Positions 19,945 through 29,203 of a DNA stretch of 64,000 nt are shown one piece after another. A program made the translations under genes and the position numbers. The stretch's first letter is position 1. The number at the start of each line of letters is the position of its first letter. Source of the DNA: Pseudomonas sp. (GTDB taxonomy: Bacteria > Pseudomonadota > Gammaproteobacteria > Pseudomonadales > Pseudomonadaceae); the NCBI GenBank assembly GCA_030656145.1, contig JAUSOF010000042.1:1-64000 (forward strand), in the 5' to 3' direction. Below the pieces are notes generated by a model. The model was not told where the DNA came from and searched no databases. It worked only from the letters and a program-made list of their open reading frames with translations.

Positions 19945-20615
19945 CCGTGCACCTGAGCCAGCTCGGCACGCATGGCATCGATCACGCGCTTATAGTCCGG
20001 CTGGCTGAAGATCGCCGAGCCAGCAACAAAGGTGTCGGCACCGGCGGCGGCGATCTCGCGAATGTTCTGTACATTGACCCCGCCATCGATCTCCAGGCGG
20101 ATCTCACGACCGCTGGCGTCGATCAGGGCGCGGGCCTCTTTGAGTTTCTCCAGGGTGTGGAGGATAAATTTCTGCCCACCAAAACCCGGATTGACACTCA
20201 TCAGCAGAATCATGTCGACCTTGTCCAGCACGTGCTTGAGCACCTCCAGCGAGGTGGCCGGATTGAACACCAGGCCCGCCTTGCAGCCGCCATCACGGAT
20301 CAGCTGCAGCGAACGATCGACATGCTCGCTGGCCTCCGGGTGGAAGGTGATATAGCTGGCGCCAGCGTCGATGAAATCGCCAATGATGCGATCCACCGGC
20401 TTGACCATCAGGTGCGCGTCGATGGGCGCGGTGATGCCGTACTTGCGCAGCGCCGCGCAGACCATCGGGCCGATGGTCAGGTTGGGCACATAGTGGTTGT
20501 CCATCACATCGAAGTGGACGATGTCGGCACCCGCGGCGAGCACCTTGTCGACTTCCTCGCCCAGGCGGGCGAAATCGGCAGAGAGGATCGACGGGGCGAT
20601 GGCGAAGGGTTGCAT
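19941..20615 (-). CDS. rpe: Ribulose-phosphate 3-epimerase
   Basis: Interconverts ribulose-5-phosphate and xylulose-5-phosphate in the pentose phosphate pathway. From [15 protein letters not shown] the length is 224 residues, with GAGG upstream. The TIM barrel shows the metal-site [16 protein letters not shown] (about 34-50), DAHLMV, and [12 protein letters not shown]. The track's six extra residues are omitted. It overlaps gph by an ATGA. Confidence 0.95.
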   Translation of the reverse strand: MQPFAIAPSILSADFARLGEEVDKVLAAGADIVHFDVMDNHYVPNLTIGPMVCAALRKYGITAPIDAHLMVKPVDRIIGDFIDAGASYITFHPEASEHVDRSLQLIRDGGCKAGLVFNPATSLEVLKHVLDKVDMILLMSVNPGFGGQKFILHTLEKLKEARALIDASGREIRLEIDGGVNVQNIREIAAAGADTFVAGSAIFSQPDYKRVIDAMRAELAQVHG

Positions 20616-20760
20616 GGCGCACCTCGGTGGCATTCACGAAAGTGGCGCATTGTACCCGAGCACATTCTCAAGCGTCGCGGCAACAATGGTCGGCAGGTGG
20701 CGCGCCTTTTCAATCCACCATCGGGAAGGTGGATGGGTAAAGCGTCAACGCAGACAAGGA

Positions 20761-20782
20761 AAAACCCGCCGAAGCGGGTTTT
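20761..20782. terminator. intrinsic terminator after gabT
   Basis: AAAACCCGC and GCGGGTTTT form a 9-bp perfect stem with a CGAA tetraloop. It lies 20 nt past the gabT stop and separates the gab/agt transcript from rpe. It is symmetrical but only needed for the minus strand. Confidence 0.88.
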
Positions 20783-20801
20783 GTGGGTAACGCGCTGGGG
20801 A

Positions 20802-22082
20802 TCAGGCCAGTTCGTCGAAGCACTCAGCAATGATCGCCAGGCCACGGTCGAGCAGTTCATCTTCGGCAGTCAGCGGCACCAGCACCCGCAACACATTGCC
20901 GTAGGTGCCGCAGGACAGCAGGATCAAGCCCTTGTCGCGCGCCTTGGCGACGATCTGCCCGGTCAGGGCAGCGTTGGGTTTGTGCAGATCGCCGTCCTCG
21001 CACAGCTCCATGGCGATCATCGCGCCCAGGGCGCGCACCTCGCCGATCGCCTTGTGCTTGGCCTGGATGGCCTTGAGGCCGGTGACCAGACGCTCGCCAA
21101 CTGCCTTGCAGCGCTCCAGCAGCTGTTCTTCCTCGAACACTTCCATCACGGCCAGGGCTGCGGCGCAGGCAATCGGGCTACCGGCGTAGGTGCCGCCCAG
21201 GCCGCCTGGAGCGATGGCGTCCATATACTCGGCCTTGCCGCACACGCCTGCCACCGGGAAACCGCCGGCGATGGACTTGGCGAAGGTGGTCAGGTCGGCG
21301 GCGACGCCCATCTGTTCCATGGCGAAGAAGGTGCCGGTACGCCCGGCGCCGGTCTGCACTTCGTCGGCGATCAGGAGGATGCCGTGCTGGTCGCAGAGGG
21401 CGCGCAGGCGCTGCATGAATGCTTTCGGCGCGACGTAGAAACCGCCCTCGCCCTGCACCGGTTCGATGATGATCGCGGCAATGTCGCGCGGCTCGGCATC
21501 GTTCTTGAACACCCGTTCGATGCTGGCGATGGCGTCATCCACGCTGACCCCGTGCAGTGCGCACGGGTACTGGGCGCGGAATACGCCGCCGGGCATCAGG
21601 CCCATGCCGGCTGAATAAGGATTGACCTTGCCGGTCAGCGAGAGGGTCATCATGGTGCGACCGTGGTAGGCGCCAGTGAAGGCGATTACCCCGGTACGGC
21701 CGGTGGCGGCACGGGCGATCTTCACCGCGTTCTCGACCGCCTCGGAACCGGTGGTGACCAGCAGGGTTTTCTTGGCGAAGTCGCCCGGTACCCGCGCGTT
21801 GATCTTCTCGCACAGTTCGACATAGGGCTCGTAGGCCAGCACCTGGAAGCAGGTGTGGGTGAGCTTGGTCAGCTGTTCCTGCACTGCGGCAATGACTTTG
21901 GGGTGCAGGTGGCCGGTGTTGAGTACCGCGATGCCGCCAGCGAAGTCAATAAACTCGCGGCCTTCAACGTCGATCACCGTGGCGTTCTGCGCCCGGTCGG
22001 CGAAGATCGGGTGGATCTGCCCGACGCCACGCGGAACGGCAGCGGTGCGGCGTTGCATCAAAGATTCGTTGGTCTTGCTCAT
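20802..22082 (-). CDS. gabT: 4-aminobutyrate aminotransferase (possibly also 5-aminovalerate)
   Basis: PLP-dependent class III transaminase that moves the amino group of GABA to 2-oxoglutarate, giving succinate semialdehyde. From MSKTNESLMQRRTAAVP it has 426 residues. TGSEAVENAVKIAR binds the cofactor phosphate, IADEVQTGAGRTG carries the conserved Asp, and the Schiff-base lysine is in TFAKSIAGGFP (about residue 268). Close homologues (DavT) act on 5-aminovalerate, and sequence alone does not separate the two. The neighbours are gabD and an importer of the AgtABCD type, which takes up both compounds. A REP-like inverted repeat sits between gabD and gabT. Confidence 0.93.
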   Translation of the reverse strand: MSKTNESLMQRRTAAVPRGVGQIHPIFADRAQNATVIDVEGREFIDFAGGIAVLNTGHLHPKVIAAVQEQLTKLTHTCFQVLAYEPYVELCEKINARVPGDFAKKTLLVTTGSEAVENAVKIARAATGRTGVIAFTGAYHGRTMMTLSLTGKVNPYSAGMGLMPGGVFRAQYPCALHGVSVDDAIASIERVFKNDAEPRDIAAIIIEPVQGEGGFYVAPKAFMQRLRALCDQHGILLIADEVQTGAGRTGTFFAMEQMGVAADLTTFAKSIAGGFPVAGVCGKAEYMDAIAPGGLGGTYAGSPIACAAALAVMEVFEEEQLLERCKAVGERLVTGLKAIQAKHKAIGEVRALGAMIAMELCEDGDLHKPNAALTGQIVAKARDKGLILLSCGTYGNVLRVLVPLTAEDELLDRGLAIIAECFDELA

Positions 22083-22094
22083 GCTGTCCTCGGG

Positions 22095-22148
22095 GTAGGG
22101 TGCGCCGTGCGCACCAGGAAAAAAGCAGGTGCGCGCGGCGCACCCTAC
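22095..22148. repeat. REP-like inverted repeat between gabD and gabT
   Basis: Two 21-nt arms, beginning GTAGGGTGCGCC and ending GGCGCACCCTAC, match with one mismatch around a 12-nt A-rich loop. A partial half-copy (GCGCGCAGTGCACCCTAC) occurs at 50174-50192. The form suits a REP/BIME element. In the transcript it would be a stable hairpin between the two coding regions. Confidence 0.8.
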
Positions 22149-22168
22149 GGTGTTGAGCGGGGCGGCAA

Positions 22169-23626
22169 CTAAATGCCCATACACAGGTATTTGATTTCCA
22201 GGTATTCATCCAGGCCGTATTTCGAGCCTTCACGCCCCAGGCCGGAGGATTTCATGCCGCCGAACGGCGCCACTTCGGTGGAGATCACCCCGGTATTGAT
22301 GCCAACCATGCCGTACTCCAGCGCCTCCGCCACGCGGAACACGCGCCCCAGATCGCGGGCATAGAAGTAGGCCGCAAGGCCGAACTCGGTGTCGTTGGCC
22401 TGACGGATCACATCGCCCTCGTCGCTGAACCGGAACAGTGGCGCCAGCGGGCCGAAGGTTTCTTCACGCGCCACCGCCATGTCTGCAGTCACGCCGCTGA
22501 CGATGGTCGGCTCGAAGAAGTTGCCGCCCAGGCTGTTGCCGCCAGCGACCAGGGTCGCGCCCTTGTCCAGGGCATCAGCCAGATGCCGCTCGACCTTGGC
22601 CACCGCCTCGGCGTTGATCAACGGGCCGGTGGTGATGCCCTCGTGCATGCCGTTGCCGACCTTGAGCTTGGCCACGGCCACCTGCAACTTCGCGGCGAAA
22701 GCGTCATACACGCTGTCCTGCACATACAGGCGGTTGGCGCAGACGCAGGTCTGCCCGGCGTTGCGGTATTTGGAGATGATCGCCCCTTCGACTGCCGCAT
22801 CCAGGTCGGCATCGTCGAAGACGATAAACGGCGCGTTGCCGCCCAGTTCCAGCGAGAGCTTCTTCAGGGTCGGTGCGCACTGCTGCATCAGCTTGATGCC
22901 GACGCCAGTGGAGCCGGTGAACGACAGCTTGCGCACGATCGGGTTCTCGCACAGCTCGGCGCCCACCTCACGGCTGGCGTCCACGTCGGCCGGGATCACG
23001 CTGAGCAGGCCGGCAGGAATACCCGCGCGCTCGGCCAGAGCGGCCAGGGCCAGGGCCGAGAACGGGGTCTGCGGCGCAGGCTTGAGGACCATCGCACAGC
23101 CCACGGCTAGAGCCGGACCGGCCTTGCGGGTGATCATGGCGCTGGGGAAGTTCCACGGCGTGATGGCCGCGGTCACGCCGACGGGCTCCTTCTGTACCAG
23201 AATGCGCTTGTCCATGGCATGCGCCGGGATCACATCGCCGTAGGCGCGCTTGGCCTCCTCGGCGAACCACTCGATAAAGGAGGCGGCGTAGGCGATCTCG
23301 CCGCGGGCCTCGGCCAGGGGCTTGCCCTGCTCGGCGGTCATGATCCGCGCCAGGTCTTCCTGGTTGGCCATGATCAGGTTGAACCACAGCCGCAGGCGAT
23401 TGGCCCGCTCTTTGGCGGTCAATGCGCGCCAGGCCGGCTGCGCGATTTGCGCCGCTTCGATGGCGCGACGGGTTTCACCGCGGCCCATGTTCGGCACACT
23501 GCCGATTTTTTCAGCGTTGGCCGGATTGAATATCTCGGTGCGCGCGCCGCTGTCGGCCTCGCACCACTGGCCATTCACATAAGCCTGCTGACGCAGCAGG
23601 CTGGGGTCCTTCAACTCAAGGCTCAT
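22169..23626 (-). CDS. gabD: Succinate-semialdehyde dehydrogenase (NADP+) / glutarate-semialdehyde dehydrogenase
   Basis: Oxidises the product of GabT to succinate; DavD homologues oxidise glutarate semialdehyde. The 485-residue aldehyde dehydrogenase carries TPWNFPSAMITRK (about 150), the Glu in LELGGNAPFIVF (about 254), the Cys in NAGQTCVCANRLYV (about 288) and the late EETFGPLAPLF. All catalytic residues are present. It starts 25 nt after the last agt permease gene, so it should be part of the importer transcript. Confidence 0.94.
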   Translation of the reverse strand: MSLELKDPSLLRQQAYVNGQWCEADSGARTEIFNPANAEKIGSVPNMGRGETRRAIEAAQIAQPAWRALTAKERANRLRLWFNLIMANQEDLARIMTAEQGKPLAEARGEIAYAASFIEWFAEEAKRAYGDVIPAHAMDKRILVQKEPVGVTAAITPWNFPSAMITRKAGPALAVGCAMVLKPAPQTPFSALALAALAERAGIPAGLLSVIPADVDASREVGAELCENPIVRKLSFTGSTGVGIKLMQQCAPTLKKLSLELGGNAPFIVFDDADLDAAVEGAIISKYRNAGQTCVCANRLYVQDSVYDAFAAKLQVAVAKLKVGNGMHEGITTGPLINAEAVAKVERHLADALDKGATLVAGGNSLGGNFFEPTIVSGVTADMAVAREETFGPLAPLFRFSDEGDVIRQANDTEFGLAAYFYARDLGRVFRVAEALEYGMVGINTGVISTEVAPFGGMKSSGLGREGSKYGLDEYLEIKYLCMGI

Positions 23627-23651
23627 GCGGACTCTCTTATTCGTTTGGCGA

Positions 23652-24479
23652 TCAGGTAGGTTGCTGGGTACGCATTTTTTCGCTGCGCCCGCGCAGCCAT
23701 TCCAGGGTCAGCAACAGCAGGATGGAGAAGCCGATCAGCAGGGTCGCCGCGGCGGCGATGGTCGGGCTGAGGTTCTCGCGGATGCCGCTGAACATCTGTC
23801 GTGGCAAGGTGGTCTGCTCCGGGCCGGCGAGGAACAGAGTAACCACCACTTCGTCGAAGGAGGTGGCAAAGGCGAACAGTGCACCACTGATCACCCCCGG
23901 AGCGATCAGCGGCAGGGTCACCCGGCGGAACGCCGTCAGCGGCGAGGCGCCGAGGCTGGCAGCAGCACGCACCAGGTTATAGTTGAAGCCCTGCAGGGTG
24001 GCCGACACCGTGATGATGACGAAGGGCACGCCCAGCACTGCATGCACCACGATCAGCGACAAGTAGCTATTGCCCAACCCCAGCGGAGCGAAGAACAGGT
24101 AGCTGGCCACACCGACGATCACCACCGGCACCACCATCGGTGAGATCAACAGGCTCATCACCAGGGCCTTGCCGCGGAACTCGCCGCGGGTCAGGCCGAT
24201 CGCCGCCAGGGTGCCGAAGACCATGGCCAGGGCGGTGGCCGCCGGGGCGATGATCATGCTGTTCTTCAGCGAGCGCATCCAGTCGGCGGAGGTAAAGAAG
24301 TCCTCGTACCAGCGCAGGGAAAAGCCCTGCAGCGGGTAGACCAGAAAGCTGCCGGAGTTGAACGACAACGGGATGATCACCAACACCGGCAGGATCAGAA
24401 ACAGCAGCACCAGGGCGCAAAGAGTGCGCAGGCTGTAGTACCAGACGCGCTCGACGGGTGACAGGTAGGGGCTGAGCAT
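23652..24479 (-). CDS. agtD: ABC transporter permease (AgtD-like, GABA/5-aminovalerate uptake)
   Basis: Second inner-membrane permease of a polyamine-type (PotI/YdcV) importer, 275 residues with six predicted helices. The EAA loop contacting the ATPase is seen as RAAASLGASPLTAFRRVTLPLIAPG at about 165-190. GGAG lies 9 nt before the ATG. Position in the cluster matches PA0606 of PAO1, where the agtABCD genes were reported to import 4-aminobutyrate and 5-aminovalerate. The name is given by synteny and gene order. Confidence 0.83.
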   Translation of the reverse strand: MLSPYLSPVERVWYYSLRTLCALVLLFLILPVLVIIPLSFNSGSFLVYPLQGFSLRWYEDFFTSADWMRSLKNSMIIAPAATALAMVFGTLAAIGLTRGEFRGKALVMSLLISPMVVPVVIVGVASYLFFAPLGLGNSYLSLIVVHAVLGVPFVIITVSATLQGFNYNLVRAAASLGASPLTAFRRVTLPLIAPGVISGALFAFATSFDEVVVTLFLAGPEQTTLPRQMFSGIRENLSPTIAAAATLLIGFSILLLLTLEWLRGRSEKMRTQQPT

Positions 24480-24565
24480 AGGGGCTTACTCCACTTGATC
24501 TTGTGCTTGAAGCGCCCTCTCCCAAAACGGGACAGGGCCATCAGATGCCTGCGACGCAGACTGTT

Positions 24566-25819
24566 TTAGGCCAGCCTCAACTTGCTTGCACCAACCAGCC
24601 AGCTGTACACCACATAAAGCACCAGGGTGGCACCCAGCAGCAGACTGCCAAGGGCGGTGGCCATGCCCCAGTTGATGGTGTTGTTGGTATAGAAGGCGAT
24701 GAAATAGCTGATCATCTGGTCGCTCGGGCTACCCAGCAGCGCCGGGGTGATGTAGTAGCCGATCGACAGGATGAACACCAGCAGACAGCCCGCGCCGACC
24801 CCGGCCAGGGTCTGCGGGAAGTACACCCGCCAGAAACTGGCGAAGGGGTGGCAGCCCAGTGATACCGCGGCGCGCATATAGGTGGGCGAGATGCCCTTCA
24901 TCACGCTGTAGATCGGCAGAATCATGAACGGCAGCATGATGTGCACCATGGCGATGTACACCCCGCTACGGTTGAACACCAACTGCAAGGGTTCATCGAT
25001 GATGCCCAGCGACAGCAGCGCGCCATTGATCAAGCCGCCCGACTGCAAGAGCACGATCCAGGCCGCGACCCGCACCAGGATCGAGGTCCAGAACGGCAAC
25101 AGCACCAGGATCATCAGCAGGTTGCTTTGCCGGGTCGGCAAGGTGGCCAGCAGGTAGGCAAGTGGGTAAGCCAGCACCAGGCAGATGACGGTGATCACCA
25201 GGCTCATCCAGAAGGTGCGCACAAAAATATCCAGGTAGATGGCCTGGTCCGGAGTGGCGCTCGCCAGCTCGCCGAGATCGTCGATGCGATGATCGAGGGC
25301 AGCCAACAGGTAATAGGGGGTAATGCTCGAACTGTTGCGGCGGATCACCTGCCAATAGGCCGGATCGCCCCAACGCTCATCCAGGTTTTCCAGAGCGTCC
25401 TTGTAGGACGCCGGTTCGCTGGCGAAAGGCAAAGCACGGGCGGTGCTGCTGACCAGGCTACGAAAGCCGGCCAACTCCATGTTCAACCGCTTGGACAGAT
25501 CACCCAGGCTGCGCTGCTTGCGCGCCTCGACGATATCCAGAGCCACGGCGCGATACACCGCCTCGCTCGGCAGTGCCTTACCATTCCACTCGGCGATGGC
25601 ATCGACAGTAAGCGGCAGGCTGGTGACCACTTCCGGGTTATCTACACTGCGCCAGAGCAAGGCACCGATTGGCACCAGGAAGGTCAGCAGAAGAAACACC
25701 AGCAAGGGCAGGATCAGCGCCTTGGACTTGAGCCGATTGAAACGTTCGGCGCGGGCCAGACGCTGCTTGAGACTGGGGCTGGTGATAGGCAGGTCGGTAA
25801 CAGGCAGTACGCTGGCCAT
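24566..25819 (-). CDS. agtC: ABC transporter permease (AgtC-like)
   Basis: First permease of the importer, PotB/YdcU type. From MASVLPVTDLPITSP the length is 417 residues, longer than typical (about 300). The extra length is a roughly 150-residue periplasmic segment between helix 1 (about 40-60) and helix 2 (about 205). The EAA motif appears as RAAVSLGCHPFASFWRVYFPQTLAG. GGAG precedes the ATG. The track's 9 extra residues lack a ribosome site. A stem-loop separates it from the upstream binding protein gene. Confidence 0.83.
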   Translation of the reverse strand: MASVLPVTDLPITSPSLKQRLARAERFNRLKSKALILPLLVFLLLTFLVPIGALLWRSVDNPEVVTSLPLTVDAIAEWNGKALPSEAVYRAVALDIVEARKQRSLGDLSKRLNMELAGFRSLVSSTARALPFASEPASYKDALENLDERWGDPAYWQVIRRNSSSITPYYLLAALDHRIDDLGELASATPDQAIYLDIFVRTFWMSLVITVICLVLAYPLAYLLATLPTRQSNLLMILVLLPFWTSILVRVAAWIVLLQSGGLINGALLSLGIIDEPLQLVFNRSGVYIAMVHIMLPFMILPIYSVMKGISPTYMRAAVSLGCHPFASFWRVYFPQTLAGVGAGCLLVFILSIGYYITPALLGSPSDQMISYFIAFYTNNTINWGMATALGSLLLGATLVLYVVYSWLVGASKLRLA

Positions 25820-25859
25820 GAAAAACTCCGTATGCAACGGCCGCACGGGCCGACGAGTA

Positions 25860-25881
25860 ACCCCGGCCTTGCAGCCGGGGT
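25860..25881 (-). other. intra-operon hairpin after the binding-protein gene
   Basis: ACCCCGGC and GCCGGGGT form an 8-bp perfect stem with a 6-nt loop, 14 nt past the agtB stop and without a T-run. Such structures often protect the upstream message and keep binding protein in excess over permease. Confidence 0.55.
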
Positions 25882-25895
25882 CGGGTCAGGCGGCT

Positions 25896-26930
25896 TTAGT
25901 TACGCGCAGCCCAGGCATTGAAGCGCTGTTCCAGCTGCTCGCCGTAGTCAGCCCAGAAGGTCACGTCGATGGCGACCTGGTCTTTGATGTTTTCAGGCGT
26001 GGTCGGCATGACGCTCAGACGCTCGGGTGCCAGCAGGTCGATGGCCTGTTTCTTGGCCGGACCGTAGGCAATGTTTTCGGCGAAGATTTTCTGCTGCTCG
26101 GCTTCCACCGAGAAGGCGATGAACTGCTTGGCCAGCTCCTGATTCTTGGCACCACGCGGGATCGCCCAGGAATCGAAGTCGTAGATACCGCCGTTCCACA
26201 CCACCTGCAGGTTGCTTTCGTCCTGCACGGCAGCGATCCGACCGTTGTAGGCCGAGCTCATCACCACATCACCCGAGACCAGGTACTGCGGCGGCTGGGC
26301 ACCCGCTTCCCACCACTGGATATTCGGCTTGAGCTCATCCAGCTTGCGGAAGGCGCGATCAACACCTTCGCGGGTCGCCAGTACTTTGTAGACGTCTGTC
26401 GGCGCCACGCCGTCAGCCATCAGGGCGAATTCCAGGGTGTATTTGGCGCCCTTGCGCAGACCGCGCTTGCCGGGGAATTTCTCTACGTCCCAGAAATCGA
26501 CCCAACCGGTCGGTGCTGCACTCAGCTTGTCGGCGTTGTAGGCCAGCACCGTCGACCAGACGAAGAAACCTACGCCGCACGGCTGGATAGCGCCGTCGAT
26601 GAAATCGTCCGGGTTACCGAACAATGCCGGATCGAGCGGTTCGAACAAGCCTTCGTCACAGCCACGCGCCAGCTCGGGCGATTCAACTTCGAGCAGGTTC
26701 CAGCTCACGCTGTTGGTGTCGACCATGGCCTTGACCTTGGCCATCTCGCCGTTGTACTCGCCGGCCAGAATCTTGTTACCGGTTTTTGCCTCGAAGGGGT
26801 CGTAGAAGGCCTTGACCTGCGCCACCTTGCTCGCGCCGCCAAATGAAATCGCAGTCAAATCGACAGCCATTGCCGGTACTGCAAGGGCCACCCCAACGGC
26901 CAGGGCCGCAAACTTCAGGGATCTCGACAT
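25896..26930 (-). CDS. agtB: ABC transporter substrate-binding protein (AgtB-like)
   Basis: Periplasmic PotD/PotF-class binding protein, 344 residues. It has a clean signal peptide (residues 1-22, cleavage after VPAMA). The mature part begins VDLTAISFGGAS and has the two-lobed family pattern, including YEL-type motifs such as WSTVLAYNAD. GGAG lies upstream of the ATG. Polyamine-family folds also bind GABA and 5-aminovalerate; the gabDT neighbours favour those ligands. Confidence 0.85.
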   Translation of the reverse strand: MSRSLKFAALAVGVALAVPAMAVDLTAISFGGASKVAQVKAFYDPFEAKTGNKILAGEYNGEMAKVKAMVDTNSVSWNLLEVESPELARGCDEGLFEPLDPALFGNPDDFIDGAIQPCGVGFFVWSTVLAYNADKLSAAPTGWVDFWDVEKFPGKRGLRKGAKYTLEFALMADGVAPTDVYKVLATREGVDRAFRKLDELKPNIQWWEAGAQPPQYLVSGDVVMSSAYNGRIAAVQDESNLQVVWNGGIYDFDSWAIPRGAKNQELAKQFIAFSVEAEQQKIFAENIAYGPAKKQAIDLLAPERLSVMPTTPENIKDQVAIDVTFWADYGEQLEQRFNAWAARN

Positions 26931-26980
26931 TGTTGTTATCTCCTCTGTGTCACATGGGTAAGGATGAAGAATTGCCAGGT

Positions 26981-28090
26981 TCAGTCCGGCTGCTGCGGGT
27001 CGAGCGCACGGACGTGCTCGACATGCCAGCCGAGCGGCACCAGGTCGCCGACGGCCAAAGCGGAGTCCAGTTCGGCCACCGGCTGTTTGATGTAAAAGTC
27101 GCTTTTGCCGCAGACCTCCATGCGAATCCGCACGTGGTCGCCCAGATAGATGAACTCGGCAACGCGCCCGGAGAAGCGGTTCGGGCAGGCCTCGCTGTGA
27201 CCGTTCAAGCGGATTCGCTCGGGACGTACCGAGAGGGTCACCGGCTCGCCTGGCTGACCGACATTCACCGCCAGCGCTTCGACCCGCTCACCACGGGCCA
27301 GGCCGACCACACAGCGCTCGCCATCACGGCTGATCAGGTGACCGCTGAGGCGGTTGTTCTCGCCGATAAAGTTGGCGACGAAGGTATTGCTCGGCTGCTC
27401 ATACAGGGTGCGCGGATCGGCGATCTGCTGAATCTCGCCCTGATGGAACACCGCGACCCGGTCGGACATGGTCAGCGCCTCGCCCTGGTCGTGGGTGACG
27501 TAAACCACGGTCACGCCCAGACGCTGGTGCAGGTGCTTGATCTCCATCTGCATGTGCTCGCGCAACTGCTTATCGAGGGCACCCAGGGGTTCGTCCATCA
27601 GCACCAGTTGCGGCTCGAACACCAGGGCGCGGGCCAGGGCCACACGCTGCTGCTGGCCGCCGGAAAGTTGCCCGGGGTAGCGATTGCGGAAGCTATCCAA
27701 CTGCACCATCGACAGTGCACGTTTGACCCGCTCGCTGGTGTCGGTGCGCGACAGACCGCGCACGGTCAGGGGGAACGCCAGGTTCTCGGCCACCGTCATG
27801 TGCGGGAACAACGCATAGTTCTGAAACACCATGCCGATGTCACGCTTGTGCGGCGGCAGCTTGGTCAACGAACGACCACCGAGGAGGATTTCCCCGGCGG
27901 TGGGGGTTTCGAAACCGGCCAGCATCATCAGGCTGGTGGTTTTGCCCGAACCGGACGGCCCGAGCAGGGTGAGGAACTCGCCCTTGCGGATATCCAGATT
28001 GAGATCTTTAACGATCAGGTTTTCGCCGTCATAGCTCTTCTGCACGCCACGAAAGCTCACCAATACATCGCTTGCCTGAGACCCGGTCAT
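26981..28090 (-). CDS. agtA: ABC transporter ATP-binding protein (AgtA-like)
   Basis: ATPase that drives the importer, PotA family. From MTGSQASDVLVSF it has 369 residues, with AAAGGGTG about 8 nt upstream; the track uses a GTG nine codons earlier, which is possible but weaker. Walker A is GPSGSGKTT (about 43), the signature is LSGGQQQRVALARAL (about 139), and Walker B is VLMDEPLGALD. The C-terminal TOBE domain starts at about 285. First gene of agtABCD-gabD-gabT. Confidence 0.87.
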   Translation of the reverse strand: MTGSQASDVLVSFRGVQKSYDGENLIVKDLNLDIRKGEFLTLLGPSGSGKTTSLMMLAGFETPTAGEILLGGRSLTKLPPHKRDIGMVFQNYALFPHMTVAENLAFPLTVRGLSRTDTSERVKRALSMVQLDSFRNRYPGQLSGGQQQRVALARALVFEPQLVLMDEPLGALDKQLREHMQMEIKHLHQRLGVTVVYVTHDQGEALTMSDRVAVFHQGEIQQIADPRTLYEQPSNTFVANFIGENNRLSGHLISRDGERCVVGLARGERVEALAVNVGQPGEPVTLSVRPERIRLNGHSEACPNRFSGRVAEFIYLGDHVRIRMEVCGKSDFYIKQPVAELDSALAVGDLVPLGWHVEHVRALDPQQPD

Positions 28091-28573
28091 TGCCACACCC
28101 TTTGTTGTTGTCTGCACGCTGATGACACAAGACTAGGGGGGATATACAGGTGGCAAAATCAGGCAGGATGACAACCTCTTATAAGGCGAGCGGAGAGATT
28201 GGCGTAGGGATTGCCCTACAAAAACAGCACCCTTGAGCAGCGCTCCATGAAGAGGCGCCCCGCGCACCAGAATGGTCAACTACACAGGGCCTGCAAGCCG
28301 CGGCGCGAGCGGACCTGGTGCTATCTCGACACAGGTTGAGCGCCCTATTGCAGAGCAGTTCGCCAGCGGTTATGAGGCAGCAGCGCTGCAGCAGTAGGCA
28401 GCGTTTTTTTCAGAGCGCTTCAGAGGGCATTTACAAAAGCAGCGCGCGATGACCAGACCGGAGCGCGCATTCGAGGCTGATTGACTCGCCCTGCGGGCTA
28501 GCCTTCGACTGTTACTCCGCCTCGCTACGTTGCAACGCAGCATGGCCGAGCGCAGTAATCTGCAAACGGCCGC
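28091..28573. other. non-coding region between agtA and agtR-like gene
   Basis: No supported ORF in this 483-nt stretch. It must hold the agtA promoter and probably the binding site for the response regulator. The only short dyad I note is CCTCTTATAAGG near 28176-28187. I found no convincing -35/-10 pair and no GG-N10-GC sigma54 site in the first 120 nt upstream of agtA. Confidence 0.5.
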
Positions 28574-29203
28574 TCAGACCAGGCGATGTTCCATGGCATA
28601 GCGCACCAGATCAGCCATCGAGTGCACGCCGAGCTTTTGCATCAGCCGCGCCTTGTGGGTGCTCACGGTCTTGTTGCTGATCGCCAGATGCAGGGCGATA
28701 TCGTTGACCCCTTCGCCGCGCACCAGACGCTCGAACACCGAGAACTCACGTTCGGAAAGCTGGGCATGGGGCGGCCGCGAATCGGTCAGGCCGACCTCAA
28801 AGACCATGCGGTCGGCCAGATCCGGGTCGATGTAGCGGCCACCGCCGGCCACCTTGCGGATGGCGGTGATCAACAGCGCCGGGTCACTGTCCTTGGTTGC
28901 ATAACCGGCCGCACCGATCTTCAGCGCGCGGGCGGCCATCTGCGCCTCGTTGTGCATCGACAGCACCAGGATCGCCGGGCCGTTGGCCAGCGCACGGATC
29001 CGTGGAATCGCCTCCAGGCCATTCACACCAGGCATGCTGATATCCAGCAACACCACATCGCAGGCAGTCTTGCGCAGACACTCGAGCAACAGCTCGCCAT
29101 TGCCTGCCTCGCCCACTACCTCGAGGTCGCGAGCCATGCCGATCAACTGTTTGATACCTTCACGCACTATGGCGTGGTCCTCAGCCACTATTACCCGAAT
29201 CAC
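28574..29203 (-). CDS. agtR: NarL/LuxR-type response regulator (AgtR-like)
   Basis: A 209-residue regulator. The receiver domain (1-120) has the phosphoacceptor Asp in VVLLDISMPGVNG (about residue 54) and the conserved Lys in GYATKDSDPA. The LuxR-type helix-turn-helix (about 145-205) shows LSEREFSVFERLVRG and NKTVSTHKARLMQKLGV. It overlaps the sensor kinase gene by 4 nt. Its adjacency to the agt importer matches the agtSR arrangement known in P. aeruginosa, where the pair activates uptake genes in response to GABA and 5-aminovalerate. Confidence 0.83.
   Translation of the reverse strand: MIRVIVAEDHAIVREGIKQLIGMARDLEVVGEAGNGELLLECLRKTACDVVLLDISMPGVNGLEAIPRIRALANGPAILVLSMHNEAQMAARALKIGAAGYATKDSDPALLITAIRKVAGGGRYIDPDLADRMVFEVGLTDSRPPHAQLSEREFSVFERLVRGEGVNDIALHLAISNKTVSTHKARLMQKLGVHSMADLVRYAMEHRLV

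Noticed and set aside
19689-21614. 641-residue plus-strand ORF across gph, rpe and gabT
   Set aside because: It spans three well-supported minus-strand genes and an intrinsic terminator, so it cannot be a real gene.
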